Source: Anaerolinea sp. (GTDB lineage: Bacteria; Chloroflexota; Anaerolineae; Anaerolineales; Villigracilaceae). From it: a stretch of 64,000 nucleotides of DNA. The notes beneath the pieces are model-generated. The model was given only the letters and a program-made list of their open reading frames with translations, ran no database searches and was not told the DNA's origin. A program made the translations under genes and the position numbers. Each line of letters begins with the position of its first letter. Positions within the stretch are counted from its first letter, which is position 1. The DNA lies in NCBI GenBank assembly GCA_020719725.1, contig DYPU01000002.1, forward strand, positions 1-64,000, written 5' to 3'. Of the stretch, positions 44,194 to 54,149 are shown in pieces.

Positions 44194-45168
44194 ATGAATA
44201 TTTTTGTAACGGGTGGAGCGGGTTATATTGGCTCGGCAACCACAGAAGCGTTGCTGGCGGCGGGGCATAGTGTCACGGTTTACGATTCTCTTGTGACGGG
44301 ACACCGTAATGCGATTCCGGCGGGTGCAACATTCATTCAGGCTGATTTGGCCGACAGCCATTCTTTGGCGCTGGCCTTGATTGGGCAGAAGTTTGATGCG
44401 GTGATGCACTTTGCCGCCTTTATTGAGGCCGGTGAGAGTATGAAAGACCCCGGTAAGTTTTTTAGGAACAACGTGGTCAATTCCCTTTCGCTAATGGATA
44501 TGGCCGTGCGGGCTGGGGTCAGGCGTTTTGTGCTTTCTTCTACGGCGGCGGTCTATCAATCGAGCGAAGAGCCATTGAGCGAGACCTCGCCGATTGGCGC
44601 CACCAATACCTATGGGTATACCAAGTTGGTTGTGGAACAATCGTTGGATTGGTATCGCCAAATTCACGGGTTGCATTTTGCGGCGCTGCGTTATTTCAAT
44701 GCCAGCGGCGCGCGGGCGGGGCATGGCGAAGCTCACCAGCCTGAATCTCACCTGATTCCGCGCGTTATTCAGGTGGCGTTGGGCCAGGCCGAAGCCGCGT
44801 ATATTTATGGAACCGATTACCCCACGCCCGATGGAACCTGCATCCGCGATTACATTCACATTCTCGATCTGGTTTCTGCGCACTTGTTGGCACTGGAAGC
44901 GTTGGGCGAACGAGATAAATTGGTTTACAACATTGGGTCGGGCAATGGCTATTCGGTGCGCGAGGTGATTGATGCCACAAAAGCGGTTAGCGGTGTCGAT
45001 ATTAAGGTGATTGAAGGCCCACGCAGGCCTGGCGATTCGGCGCGATTGGTGGCCTCTTCTGAAAAAATTCGGCGCGAGTTGGGCTGGGTTCCCCAACATG
45101 ATAGTATGCAAGATATTCTCGGCTCGGCCTGGGAATGGCATAAAAATCACCCGAAGGGATATGCCTAA
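44194..45168 (+). CDS. galE: UDP-glucose 4-epimerase
   Basis: MNIFVTGGAGYIGSATTEALLAAGHSVTVYDSLVTGH, YGYTKLVVEQ, LRYFNASGA. Confidence 0.93.
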   Translation: MNIFVTGGAGYIGSATTEALLAAGHSVTVYDSLVTGHRNAIPAGATFIQADLADSHSLALALIGQKFDAVMHFAAFIEAGESMKDPGKFFRNNVVNSLSLMDMAVRAGVRRFVLSSTAAVYQSSEEPLSETSPIGATNTYGYTKLVVEQSLDWYRQIHGLHFAALRYFNASGARAGHGEAHQPESHLIPRVIQVALGQAEAAYIYGTDYPTPDGTCIRDYIHILDLVSAHLLALEALGERDKLVYNIGSGNGYSVREVIDATKAVSGVDIKVIEGPRRPGDSARLVASSEKIRRELGWVPQHDSMQDILGSAWEWHKNHPKGYA

Positions 45169-45170
45169 AA

Positions 45171-45818
45171 ATGCTTACCTTTTTAGTGGTTTTGCTGGGT
45201 TGGTTGCTTTCGCTTGCGCTGCATGAGTTTTCTCATGCCTATGTGGCCTATCGTGGTGGTGATTGGACGGTAAAGGACAAGGGCTATCTCGATTTTGACC
45301 TGTTTAAGTACACCCACCCGGTTTATTCGTTTTTGCTACCCATGATTTTTTTGGTGATGGGCGGAATTGGCCTGCCGGGCGGGGCCGTGTATATTGAAAC
45401 CTGGCGGCTGCGTTCACGCTGGTGGGAGACAGCCGTTTCTCTGGCTGGGCCACTCTCTAATGTGGCGATTGCGCTGCTGCTGGCCTTGGTCTTGCAAGTT
45501 GACGGAATTGCCAATTCGCTGATTGGGCCGGGCCTGGCATTTCTGGCGCTTTTACAAGTGACCGCGGCCCTCTTCAACTTGCTGCCTTTGCCCCCGTTTG
45601 ACGGCTATGGCGCGCTGCGTCCGCACCTGAATGTGCCTTTGCGCCTGCAAATTGATAATTTTGGACGCTATTCAATGTGGATTGTGATTTTGCTGTTTTG
45701 GTATGTACCTTTTGTGAGCAATATCTTCTGGATGGCCGTTTATCTCTTTGCCGGGGCCATCCAGCTTCCGCTGGGGCTTTCGGGGCTGGGCTATGATCAG
45801 TTTATGTTTTGGCGTTAG
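45171..45818 (+). CDS. M50-family (site-2-protease-like) membrane metallopeptidase
   Basis: ALHEFSHAYVAYRGGD (HExxH), AGPLSNVAIALLLA, FNLLPLPPFDGYGAL (NxxPxPPxDG). Confidence 0.88.
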   Translation: MLTFLVVLLGWLLSLALHEFSHAYVAYRGGDWTVKDKGYLDFDLFKYTHPVYSFLLPMIFLVMGGIGLPGGAVYIETWRLRSRWWETAVSLAGPLSNVAIALLLALVLQVDGIANSLIGPGLAFLALLQVTAALFNLLPLPPFDGYGALRPHLNVPLRLQIDNFGRYSMWIVILLFWYVPFVSNIFWMAVYLFAGAIQLPLGLSGLGYDQFMFWR

Positions 45819-45845
45819 CCGGTTTCGCTAGGATCATCCGCTCTG

Positions 45846-45895
45846 ACACATAAAAAGTGGGCAACAGGCTAACCTGTTGCCCACTTTTTATGTGT
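45846..45895. terminator. 23-bp perfect hairpin between convergent genes (bidirectional terminator)
   Basis: ACACATAAAAAGTGGGCAACAGG-CTAA-CCTGTTGCCCACTTTTTATGTGT. Confidence 0.9.
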
Positions 45896-46259
45896 TAACC
45901 AGTTCCAACTCACGGTAGAGCACCCAGCGCCCTTTACGGTCGTCTGAAGTTTTTATTTCGCGGTCATAGTAAATGTCAAAAACCTGTCCCGTTTGAACCC
46001 GCACCCGAAAAAAGAATCGCCCTACACCGAGTGAGCCTCTGCTGGTGGCTGCGGCGGCATGAGATGGACGCATATTCTTGGCGGCACGCCCGCGTCGGGT
46101 AAAATCGCTCCATCCGGCCAGCAATTCAGCAATCGGGTAGTTGGTTTTGTTCCAAATAAACCGATTCGGGCAGGGTGGAGTCTTTTCGTATACTGGCGCA
46201 GAATCCCATTCAACCTGAATTGTTTCGTCTATAAAGCGGCTTGGGCTAAAGTCGGGCAT
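45888..46259 (-). CDS. DUF6504-like small protein
   Basis: FIDETIQVEWDS...PNRFIWNKTNYPIAELLAGWSDF...FFRVRVQTGQVFDIYYDRE. Confidence 0.5.
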   Translation of the reverse strand: MPDFSPSRFIDETIQVEWDSAPVYEKTPPCPNRFIWNKTNYPIAELLAGWSDFTRRGRAAKNMRPSHAAAATSRGSLGVGRFFFRVRVQTGQVFDIYYDREIKTSDDRKGRWVLYRELELVNT

Positions 46260-46388
46260 GGGCAAAGTATACTTCTTTTTGCCTGGAACGGAACTTCCCT
46301 GGCATCTCAAGCGTTTATAATAACAACCTCTCTGCTTTTTTTGCCAGAGCTAATCGGAGAGACCCCAATAAGACGAGGAGAGAAAGCC

Positions 46389-46832
46389 ATGAGCGCCTTA
46401 TTTTTTGAAGATTTCCAGCCAGGCATGAAAGTCACCTCTGCCGGGCGAACTGTCACCGAACACGATGTTGCCACCTTTGCCGGGCTTTCCGGTGATTTTA
46501 ACCAGATTCATACCGATGCCGAGTTCGCCAAAACTACTCCTTTTGGGCAGCGCATCGCGCATGGTTTGCTGGGCTTAGCCATTGCCTCGGGCCTGGCGGT
46601 GCAAACGGGCATTTTAGGTGCCAATGTCATTGCCTTCCGTGAGGTCGGCGAGTGGAAATTTGTCAAACCAGTTTTTTTGGGTGATACCATTCAGGTTGAA
46701 ATGGAAGTTCGCGAAACCAAAGCGTTTCCTCGCCTGGGGGGCGGCCTGGTTACTCTGGGCGTCCACGTCAATAACCAGGCCGGTGAAACCACCATGAAAG
46801 GCCTCTGGACTGTGCTTGTCAAGTTTAAATAG
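46389..46832 (+). CDS. MaoC-like dehydratase
   Basis: ATG 46389 after GAGGAGAG; MSALFFEDFQPGMKVTSAGRTVTEHDVATFAGLSGDFNQIHTD, RIAHGLLGLAIASGL. Confidence 0.92.
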   Translation: MSALFFEDFQPGMKVTSAGRTVTEHDVATFAGLSGDFNQIHTDAEFAKTTPFGQRIAHGLLGLAIASGLAVQTGILGANVIAFREVGEWKFVKPVFLGDTIQVEMEVRETKAFPRLGGGLVTLGVHVNNQAGETTMKGLWTVLVKFK

Positions 46833-46854
46833 ACTTTTTTCACACTGAGAGTGT

Positions 46855-49800
46855 ATGACTGACCCTAAAGAACCATCTCCTGCCGAGTTTGACCCCAGCC
46901 GCTTCGCTGCCACCCGCCGCCTGGACCCCGCTGAATCTGGAACGATTCTGCCCCAGGGCGGGCGCTCACAGCGCACCTCCCCGCCGCCGCTCTACCCCGC
47001 TCCGGCTGAAATGGCGCTACCAGAGCGAGTCGATGAAGTGGACCTGAATGCCACCCGCGTCAGCCCGCTGGCCTACCAGCCCAGCCTGCGCCCGCCTGCG
47101 CCAGGGATGGGGCCAACCGGCTCCCCGCCCCCGCCACTCGATCCGCGCCGCGGCCTGGGCTGCTTGATGCGCGGCTTAGTGGTTTCCCTGTTCGTTTTGA
47201 CGATTCTTTTTTTGGTTGGGTCGGTTGTAGCGGTGTTGGGCTACGCTTCCATTGCATCCACCCTGCCTTCCGTAGACGATTTACGCGGGCGCACCTCCCA
47301 ATTTGAAACCACTCGAATCTTGGATCGAAACGGTGTGCCGCTTTATGAGATTCTCGACCCCAATGCTGGGCGGCGCACTTATGTTTCGCTTGACCAGATT
47401 TCCCCGCTGGTATTGGCAGCTACCATTGCCACCGAAGACAAAGAGTTTTACAACCATCCCGGCTTCGATCTGGTTGCGATTGCGCGCGCTTTGTGGCAAA
47501 ACCTGACCTCTGGCGAAATTGAATCGGGCGCATCCACCATTCATCAACAATTGGCACGCAGCCTGCTGCTTGGCCCGGAAGAGCGCTTTGAGCGTTCCTA
47601 TTACCGAAAAATCCGCGAAGTGATTCTTGCCGCAGAAATTAGCCGGCTTTACACCAAAAACGAAATTCTCGAAATTTATCTTAACGAAAACAACTACGGT
47701 AACCTGGCTTATGGAATTGAAGCCGCCGCCGAAACCTATTTCAGCACAACTGCCGATCAACTGACCCTGGCGCAGGCCACCTTTTTGGCCGGGCTGCCAC
47801 AATCCCCGGCCACACACGATATTTACAGCAACCGCGAATCGACTTTGAGCCGCCATAAAGCTGTGCTGGTTTTGATGTACAGCCTGAGCGAAGAACGCAA
47901 TTGCATCACAGTCAGCAACAGCCCGGAGCCAGTCTGCGTTACGGTGGAGGCTGCTTTGGCCGCCGCCCAGGAAATTGAAGACTACAACTTCCCCGCGCCA
48001 GACGTGACAGTGCGTCACCCGCATTGGGTGCAATTTGTGCGCGAACAGTTGGAAGCTCAATTTGGCGCACAAACCATTTACAGGGAAGGATTCACCGTTT
48101 ACACCACGCTCGATTTGCAACTGCAAGAAGAAGCCCAGCGGATTGTGACCCAACAAGTTGCCAGCCTGGTGGACAAAAACGCCACCAATGGCGCGCTGCT
48201 GGCTATTCAGCCAACAACCGGCCAAATTTTGGCAATGGTTGGCTCGGCAGATTTTTACAACGAAGCCATTGATGGTCAAGTCAACATGGCGATCACTCAG
48301 ACTCGCCAGCCGGGTTCATCCATTAAGCCTTTTACCTATCTGGCGGCTTTTGAAAAAGGCTGGACACCCGCCACGCTGATCTGGGATGTCCCCTCTTACT
48401 TTACCCCATCGGGCCGCCCAGATGACCCTGGCGAATTATATGTGCCGGTTAATTATGACGGTAAATTTCACGGGCCAGTCACCGTCCGAACGGCGCTTTC
48501 TAATTCTTATAACATTCCCGCTGTCAAGGCCCTGGCTTTTGTCGGCATCTATGACGATCCGACCACCGACTACGCCGACGGACTGGTGGGAATTTCGCAG
48601 CGCCTGGGAATTACCAGCCTGACCCGACCCGATTACGGCTTGGCGCTGGCCCTGGGGGGTGGCGAAGTCTCTCTCCTGGAGATGACCGGCGCCTATGCTG
48701 TGATTGCCAACAACGGAGTGCGTATTCCACCCGTCTCGATTCTAAAAATCACCGATTACCAGGGCAATTTGGTCTATGAATATCAGTCCCCCGCAGGCCA
48801 GCAAGCCATTCGACCGGAACACGCCTATTTGATGGCCTCCATTTTGTCGGATAACGAAGCCCGCGCGCCCATGTTTGGCCGAAACTCCATCCTGAATTTA
48901 CCGTTTCCGGCAGCGGCCAAAACCGGAACCACCAACGACTTCCGCGATAACTGGACCATGGGTTTTACCCCAGACCTGGCGTTAGGGGTTTGGGTGGGCA
49001 ACGCGGATTACACCCCCATGCAAAATACCACCGGACTCAGTGGGGCCGCGCCGATCTGGGCCGAATTTATGCAAGTGGCTATTCCCAAACTAACCGGAAA
49101 TAACCCGGCCTCATTTCTGCGCCCGCAAGGCATTATGGATAAGGTGATTTGCGCCATTTCGGGCACAGAACCTTCCAGCCATTGCCCCCAGCAGCGCGCC
49201 GAAATCTTTGCTTTCGACCAGCCGCCCCTCTCTGCCAAAGACGACCTGTGGAAAAATGAAATCATTGACACCTGGAGCGGCCAGCGCGCCAGCCCGGCTT
49301 GCGATCAATTTGTCGATGAGCGCCTGGTCCTGAACGTGACAGATGCTTTTGCCCGACGCTGGTTGCGTAAAGAAGACCAGGGCCAGGACTGGGCCAAAGA
49401 AGCCGGATTCAAATCGCCCATCTTTTTTGTGCCAGATGGCGAATGTACCGAAGCCAATTTGCGCCCGATGCTAGAGTTTGTTGGCTTACACGACGGCGAT
49501 ATTGTCACCACCGATGAACTGGAGGTAAAACTACTAGCCAACGGCTCAGGGTTTGAGCGCTATAGCCTGGCTTTTGGCTATGGCAACGCCCCGCAAGAAT
49601 GGGAAGTTCTCTTTGAAAGTGACAAGGAAGTTGGGCAACCGGCGATAGTTTTTCGCTGGAAAGTAGATAAGCTGCAAGAAGACAAAATCACCCTGCGTTT
49701 GCGGATGGAAAACAAAAATGGCGGTTACGCCGAAAGAATTATCCATTTGCGGATTGAAATCCCGGAACCAACCGCCACGCCCCTGCCGCCAACTGAAACG

Positions 49801-49911
49801 CCTCTGCCACCCACCGAAACACCCCTGCCACCCACCGAAACCCCCGTCCTGCCGACGGAAACGCCGATTCCATCGCCGGAGCCAACTTTTGAAGCCTCCC
49901 CGACCCCTTAG
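46855..49911 (+). CDS. Class A penicillin-binding protein (PBP1A-like transglycosylase/transpeptidase)
   Basis: ATEDKEFYNHPGFD, GASTIHQQLARSLLL, RQPGSSIKPFTYLAA, AAKTGTTNDFRDNW. Confidence 0.94.
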   Translation: MTDPKEPSPAEFDPSRFAATRRLDPAESGTILPQGGRSQRTSPPPLYPAPAEMALPERVDEVDLNATRVSPLAYQPSLRPPAPGMGPTGSPPPPLDPRRGLGCLMRGLVVSLFVLTILFLVGSVVAVLGYASIASTLPSVDDLRGRTSQFETTRILDRNGVPLYEILDPNAGRRTYVSLDQISPLVLAATIATEDKEFYNHPGFDLVAIARALWQNLTSGEIESGASTIHQQLARSLLLGPEERFERSYYRKIREVILAAEISRLYTKNEILEIYLNENNYGNLAYGIEAAAETYFSTTADQLTLAQATFLAGLPQSPATHDIYSNRESTLSRHKAVLVLMYSLSEERNCITVSNSPEPVCVTVEAALAAAQEIEDYNFPAPDVTVRHPHWVQFVREQLEAQFGAQTIYREGFTVYTTLDLQLQEEAQRIVTQQVASLVDKNATNGALLAIQPTTGQILAMVGSADFYNEAIDGQVNMAITQTRQPGSSIKPFTYLAAFEKGWTPATLIWDVPSYFTPSGRPDDPGELYVPVNYDGKFHGPVTVRTALSNSYNIPAVKALAFVGIYDDPTTDYADGLVGISQRLGITSLTRPDYGLALALGGGEVSLLEMTGAYAVIANNGVRIPPVSILKITDYQGNLVYEYQSPAGQQAIRPEHAYLMASILSDNEARAPMFGRNSILNLPFPAAAKTGTTNDFRDNWTMGFTPDLALGVWVGNADYTPMQNTTGLSGAAPIWAEFMQVAIPKLTGNNPASFLRPQGIMDKVICAISGTEPSSHCPQQRAEIFAFDQPPLSAKDDLWKNEIIDTWSGQRASPACDQFVDERLVLNVTDAFARRWLRKEDQGQDWAKEAGFKSPIFFVPDGECTEANLRPMLEFVGLHDGDIVTTDELEVKLLANGSGFERYSLAFGYGNAPQEWEVLFESDKEVGQPAIVFRWKVDKLQEDKITLRLRMENKNGGYAERIIHLRIEIPEPTATPLPPTETPLPPTETPLPPTETPVLPTETPIPSPEPTFEASPTP
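49780..49863 (+). repeat. 21-bp x4 tandem coding repeat (PLPPTET-like) at PBP C-terminus
   Basis: CCCCTGCCGCCAACTGAAACG / CCTCTGCCACCCACCGAAACA / CCCCTGCCACCCACCGAAACC / CCCGTCCTGCCGACGGAAACG. Confidence 0.9.
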
Positions 49912-49922
49912 GACAAAAAACG

Positions 49923-50759
49923 ATGCAAATTGTCACCAGTCTTGAAGAATTACGCGCCGCCCGTCGTTTGCGGCCAGCCCCCTTGGGACTTGTTCCAACC
50001 ATGGGTTACTTGCATTCCGGTCATATCTCACTGGTGCAGCGCGCTCGCGCCGAATCTGAAAGTGTGGCCGCCAGCATTTTTGTCAACCCCACCCAGTTTG
50101 GCCCAACCGAAGACCTGGCAAAATACCCGCGCAACCTTGAAGGCGATCTAAACTTGCTTGAAGCGGCGGGAACCGACCTGGTTTGGCTGCCAACCCCGGC
50201 CCAAATGTATCCAACTGGATACCAGACCTGGGTCGAGGTCGATGGCCTGGCCTCGCCGTTGGAAGGAGCCATGCGTCCCGGCCACTTTCGTGGCGTGACG
50301 ACGGTGGTCGCCAAGCTGTTTAACGCTTTCCAACCACAGCGGGCTTATTTTGGACAAAAAGATGCCCAACAAGCTGCCGTCATCTGCCGCATGGCCCGTG
50401 ATTTGGATTTTCCCGTTGAAATTGTCATTTGCCCGACCTTGCGCGAAGCAGACGGATTGGCAATGTCCAGCCGCAATAGCTATCTTAATACAGACGAACG
50501 CCAGGCCGCGCCAGTTTTATTCCGTAGCCTAAACGCCGCCCGCGCCGCCTATTATGCTGGCGAGCGCAACGCCGAGAAACTACGTCAGATCATGACGGAC
50601 ACCCTGATCGCGGAGCCACTTGCCAGGTTGCAATATGTCTCCTGTGCCGATTATGACAGCTTGCAAGAATTGCAAGAAATTAACGGAAAAATCCTGCTTT
50701 CCATGGCCGTCTATATAGGCAAAACCCGCTTGATCGATAATTTTGTGCTGGAAAATTAG
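49923..50759 (+). CDS. panC: Pantothenate synthetase
   Basis: LGLVPTMGYLHSGHISLVQRAR, VNPTQFGPTEDLAKYPR, AMRPGHFRGVTTVVAKLFN, FGQKDAQQ. Confidence 0.96.
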   Translation: MQIVTSLEELRAARRLRPAPLGLVPTMGYLHSGHISLVQRARAESESVAASIFVNPTQFGPTEDLAKYPRNLEGDLNLLEAAGTDLVWLPTPAQMYPTGYQTWVEVDGLASPLEGAMRPGHFRGVTTVVAKLFNAFQPQRAYFGQKDAQQAAVICRMARDLDFPVEIVICPTLREADGLAMSSRNSYLNTDERQAAPVLFRSLNAARAAYYAGERNAEKLRQIMTDTLIAEPLARLQYVSCADYDSLQELQEINGKILLSMAVYIGKTRLIDNFVLEN

Positions 50760-50849
50760 CTGATCCTGTTTCGCTCATCGCCGACCCCTTATCAACGGGT
50801 CGGTGATTTTTTTAAACAAAAACTACCAGAGTAGCTATTTCAAAACAAC

Positions 50850-50858
50850 TGGTAAAAT
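50850..50858 (+). promoter_or_regulatory. Extended -10-like element 7 nt before ATG
   Basis: TGGTAAAAT then TCACCGCG... ATG at 50866. Confidence 0.5.
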
Positions 50859-50865
50859 CACCGCG

Positions 50866-53070
50866 ATGAAACCAAATTTTGTCCCAAAAACTCGCCTAAA
50901 AATACCCAAAAACCTGAAACGCTGGCTAAGCGCGGCAGCGCTGGGGGCTCTTCTATTTTTGGGGATTGCCCATCACACCGTTAATTTTTGGGAACTCCCC
51001 GCTTTGTGGATGTCAGGCCTTTTTATTGTCTTTGTCCCGCTCCTGACAGCACTTTTCGCCATACTAGGCAACCGATTTTCCCCTCACCTCAAGCAAATCT
51101 CATCCAAGCGCATCTCGCTTCTGTTTCTGGCCGCTCTGGTGATTGGCGGATTTGTCTCCTGGCGAGTTTATCGCGTCCCCAATACTTACCAGCATGTCAT
51201 AATCACGCCGCTTACTGGTCAGGTTGGCCTGCTGGAGTTAAAGGGGAATTTTCAGATTATCTCGCTCCGTCAGGCTGCTCTCGCAAGTGGCTGGCGCACA
51301 GAGGGTCAGGCTTACTACGCCAGCCCGGCCTCCCAGCCGCTGGCTGTTTCATTCAAAGCGCCCGCCAATCAACCCGTCATAGCTCTTTTTCTGACTTCGC
51401 CGCAGGGTGGAACCGCCACCGTTAAATTGAATTTTCAAACCGGGCAGGTGGAACTATCTAAAGACCCGCCCGGCCAATTGACATTGCGGCTTGTCTCCGA
51501 ATATCGCGGCCTCCCCAATTGGATATTTATCCCCCTGCTGCTGATCGCCGACCTTGTCACCTTTGGCCTTACGACGCTACTACTCCTAATTTTACAAGAA
51601 ATTGGCGCAACCGCCGCAAAACGCGAACCTGCCCCGGTTGCACGCTTCGACCTGTTGATTTTGCTGGCAATAGGGATAGTTTTACATCTTGTCAACATGC
51701 TCTCGGTTCCGACTCTTCTTTCGCCAGATAGCCCGGCCTACTTACAAGGCGCTGTTCATTTACTGGAATATGGCAATTTTGATGGCGCCTCAACCAGTGT
51801 TGGGCCGGGTACGACGTTGTTGTTTGCGCCCGTGTTGTGGCTTTTTACAAGAAACCCCTGGGGGCCAAAGATAGTGCTGCATCTATTCGGATTGGCGTGC
51901 ATACCTGTCAGCCACCGGCTTGGCTGGCAGCTTAGCCGCAGCCGCCTGGTTGCTTTTTTAAGTGGATTAATTGTTGCCAACTCGCCAGACCTATTCTTTT
52001 ATTCCAATTACCCCATGTCGGATATGCCGAATATCTTTTTTGTGCTTCTTTTTTGCGTCGTCTTGCTCTCCGCTATCGAAAAATTGAGCCTGCCCTGGAC
52101 GATAGCGCTGATGGCGACTGCTTCTTTTGCTTCTTTGCTGCGGTCTGAGAACGTTTTGCTCATCGCCATTGGCGCTTTTGCGTTGACTGTCTCCGCTCTT
52201 TGGCGTTGGTATTGTAAAGTTCCGTTAAAATTAAAATCCACCCTAATACAGATGGGACTCTCCCTGCTGCTTGCCAGTTTGCCAGTTTTCTGGTGGTCGT
52301 ATCATAACCTGAAAAACAACGGCTTTTTTGGAATGAGCAATTACATGGGCGTCGTGCTATATGACGGCTGGGTCTATTTTGGCGATGCCATCAATCTCTC
52401 CTTTTCCGACCCCAATTCACTGGCGATTCAAGAAATTCGACAGGTTGCCAGCCAATATCCGCCAGCCATCACAGACAAGAAAGGCATTGCCACTGGCTGG
52501 GAAAGCTACTACAGTATGCTGGCTGCTGGCTATTCGGGCAGCCAGGCCATGGATTTACTCAAATCTGCCGCGTTGGATTCCATCCAAAAGAATCCCCGGC
52601 TGACGCTTGAACTGCTTTTGCTAAAATTCAGTATAGGAATGCGGCCAGAGTTACCCAACCCCATAACCTACCCCTTGCCGGGAGAGCCGGGCTGGGGCAA
52701 GCCGGTCGAAACCGAATTTTTTGATGCCGACGCCGTCAACCTGCCGTCTCTAATCAGCCTCCAGCGCGCCGCCTATGAAAAAGCGAGCATCGGATATGCT
52801 CTGCTTTACCCCGGTTGGATTTTAGTGACTATTGCGGCTTTGCTCTTAAGCAGTCTCCGCCAGCCGCTGCTTAAGTGGGCGATACTGGTTGCTGTTATTG
52901 GCTCGCGCATTTTCATTCCACTAACCATCAGCGTCGCTTTCTGGCGCTACAGCCTGGCGGGCTGGCTGCCTTTACAAATTCTGACCCTCAGCTGGCTCAT
53001 GCTTCTTTTTAGTGGTATCAGCGTCCTGGCCCGCCCTGCGCGCACTCTCTCCGAGACGGTATCGGCTTAG
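50866..53070 (+). CDS. Polytopic membrane protein, GT39/ArnT-like glycosyltransferase
   Basis: Many TMs; LLSPDSPAYLQGAVHLLEYG, ANSPDLFFYSNYPMSDMPNIFFVLLF. Confidence 0.65.
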   Translation: MKPNFVPKTRLKIPKNLKRWLSAAALGALLFLGIAHHTVNFWELPALWMSGLFIVFVPLLTALFAILGNRFSPHLKQISSKRISLLFLAALVIGGFVSWRVYRVPNTYQHVIITPLTGQVGLLELKGNFQIISLRQAALASGWRTEGQAYYASPASQPLAVSFKAPANQPVIALFLTSPQGGTATVKLNFQTGQVELSKDPPGQLTLRLVSEYRGLPNWIFIPLLLIADLVTFGLTTLLLLILQEIGATAAKREPAPVARFDLLILLAIGIVLHLVNMLSVPTLLSPDSPAYLQGAVHLLEYGNFDGASTSVGPGTTLLFAPVLWLFTRNPWGPKIVLHLFGLACIPVSHRLGWQLSRSRLVAFLSGLIVANSPDLFFYSNYPMSDMPNIFFVLLFCVVLLSAIEKLSLPWTIALMATASFASLLRSENVLLIAIGAFALTVSALWRWYCKVPLKLKSTLIQMGLSLLLASLPVFWWSYHNLKNNGFFGMSNYMGVVLYDGWVYFGDAINLSFSDPNSLAIQEIRQVASQYPPAITDKKGIATGWESYYSMLAAGYSGSQAMDLLKSAALDSIQKNPRLTLELLLLKFSIGMRPELPNPITYPLPGEPGWGKPVETEFFDADAVNLPSLISLQRAAYEKASIGYALLYPGWILVTIAALLLSSLRQPLLKWAILVAVIGSRIFIPLTISVAFWRYSLAGWLPLQILTLSWLMLLFSGISVLARPARTLSETVSA

Positions 53071-53092
53071 CTTTAGCCAGCAGGATTCAAAC

Positions 53093-54103
53093 ATGAATAC
53101 GCTCAACCCTCAGGTTAACGCAATTCGTCTTGCCGTGGTGATCCCTTGTTATCGGGTGGAATGTGAAATTGAACAAGTTATCCGCGCGCTGCCAGAATAT
53201 ATCGACTATATCATCGTCGTTGACGATGCCTCCCCCGATCAAACCGCCGCAATCGTCGCAAAACTGGCCCAAACAGACGCACGCCTAACGCTGATGCGCC
53301 ACCCCCAAAACCGCGGAGTTGGGGGAGCCATGAAAACCGGCTTTAAAAAAGCGCTCGAATTGGGCGCACAGATTGTCGCCAAAGTGGACGGCGACGGCCA
53401 GATGGACACCTCATATTTACCCGGCTTGCTACTGCCCCTGCTCAAAGGCCAGGCCGACTATGCCAAAGGAAATCGTTTCCGCGACTTTCAAGCGCTTCAA
53501 AAAATGCCGCTGATGCGCCGGATTGGCAATATGGGCTTGGGCTTCCTGACCAAAGCAGCAACTGGCTATTGGAATATGTTCGACCCTGCCAACGGTTTTT
53601 TCGCCATCCGCGCCGAGCTGCTCACCAAAATCCCGCTGGAAAAGGTTGCAGACACTTACTTTTTTGAAACATCCATGCTTGCCAATTTATACTTAATCGG
53701 CGCTGTCGTAAAAGACATTCCCATGCCCGCCCGTTATCTCGGAGAAAAATCCAACCTGTCCATTCGCAGAATCCTGTTGGAATTTCCGGCCAAATTGATG
53801 CAAATCTTCCTGCGCCGCATCATTCTCAAAACCTTTATCTACGATTTTTCCATGGCCTCCGTCTACTTGCTCGCTGGTTTACCCTTGCTCTTTTTTGGGC
53901 TCGCCTTTGGAATATATAAATGGATCAGCTACGCAAGCCAGGCAATCCCCGCTCCAACCGGCACGGTGATGCTTCCGACCCTTTCTGTGTTGCTCGGAAT
54001 CCAATTCCTGGTGGCCGCCATCGAAATCGACATTCGCTCCACCCCCAAAGAACCCTTGTTAGGCGCATTGCTCGATGATGCGAACCTAAACATAATACGG
54101 TAA
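53093..54103 (+). CDS. Family 2 glycosyltransferase with C-terminal TM helices
   Basis: LAVVIPCYRVECEIEQVIRALPEYIDYIIVVDDASPDQTAAIV, KVDGDGQMDTSYL. Confidence 0.9.
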   Translation: MNTLNPQVNAIRLAVVIPCYRVECEIEQVIRALPEYIDYIIVVDDASPDQTAAIVAKLAQTDARLTLMRHPQNRGVGGAMKTGFKKALELGAQIVAKVDGDGQMDTSYLPGLLLPLLKGQADYAKGNRFRDFQALQKMPLMRRIGNMGLGFLTKAATGYWNMFDPANGFFAIRAELLTKIPLEKVADTYFFETSMLANLYLIGAVVKDIPMPARYLGEKSNLSIRRILLEFPAKLMQIFLRRIILKTFIYDFSMASVYLLAGLPLLFFGLAFGIYKWISYASQAIPAPTGTVMLPTLSVLLGIQFLVAAIEIDIRSTPKEPLLGALLDDANLNIIR

Positions 54104-54149
54104 AATCACCCCGCACGCCAAAATCCAAACTCCAAAACCGAAAGCTCTT

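Noticed and set aside
47281-48279. 332-aa minus-strand ORF within the PBP gene
   Set aside because: Antisense to conserved transglycosylase/transpeptidase sequence; no RBS or family similarity
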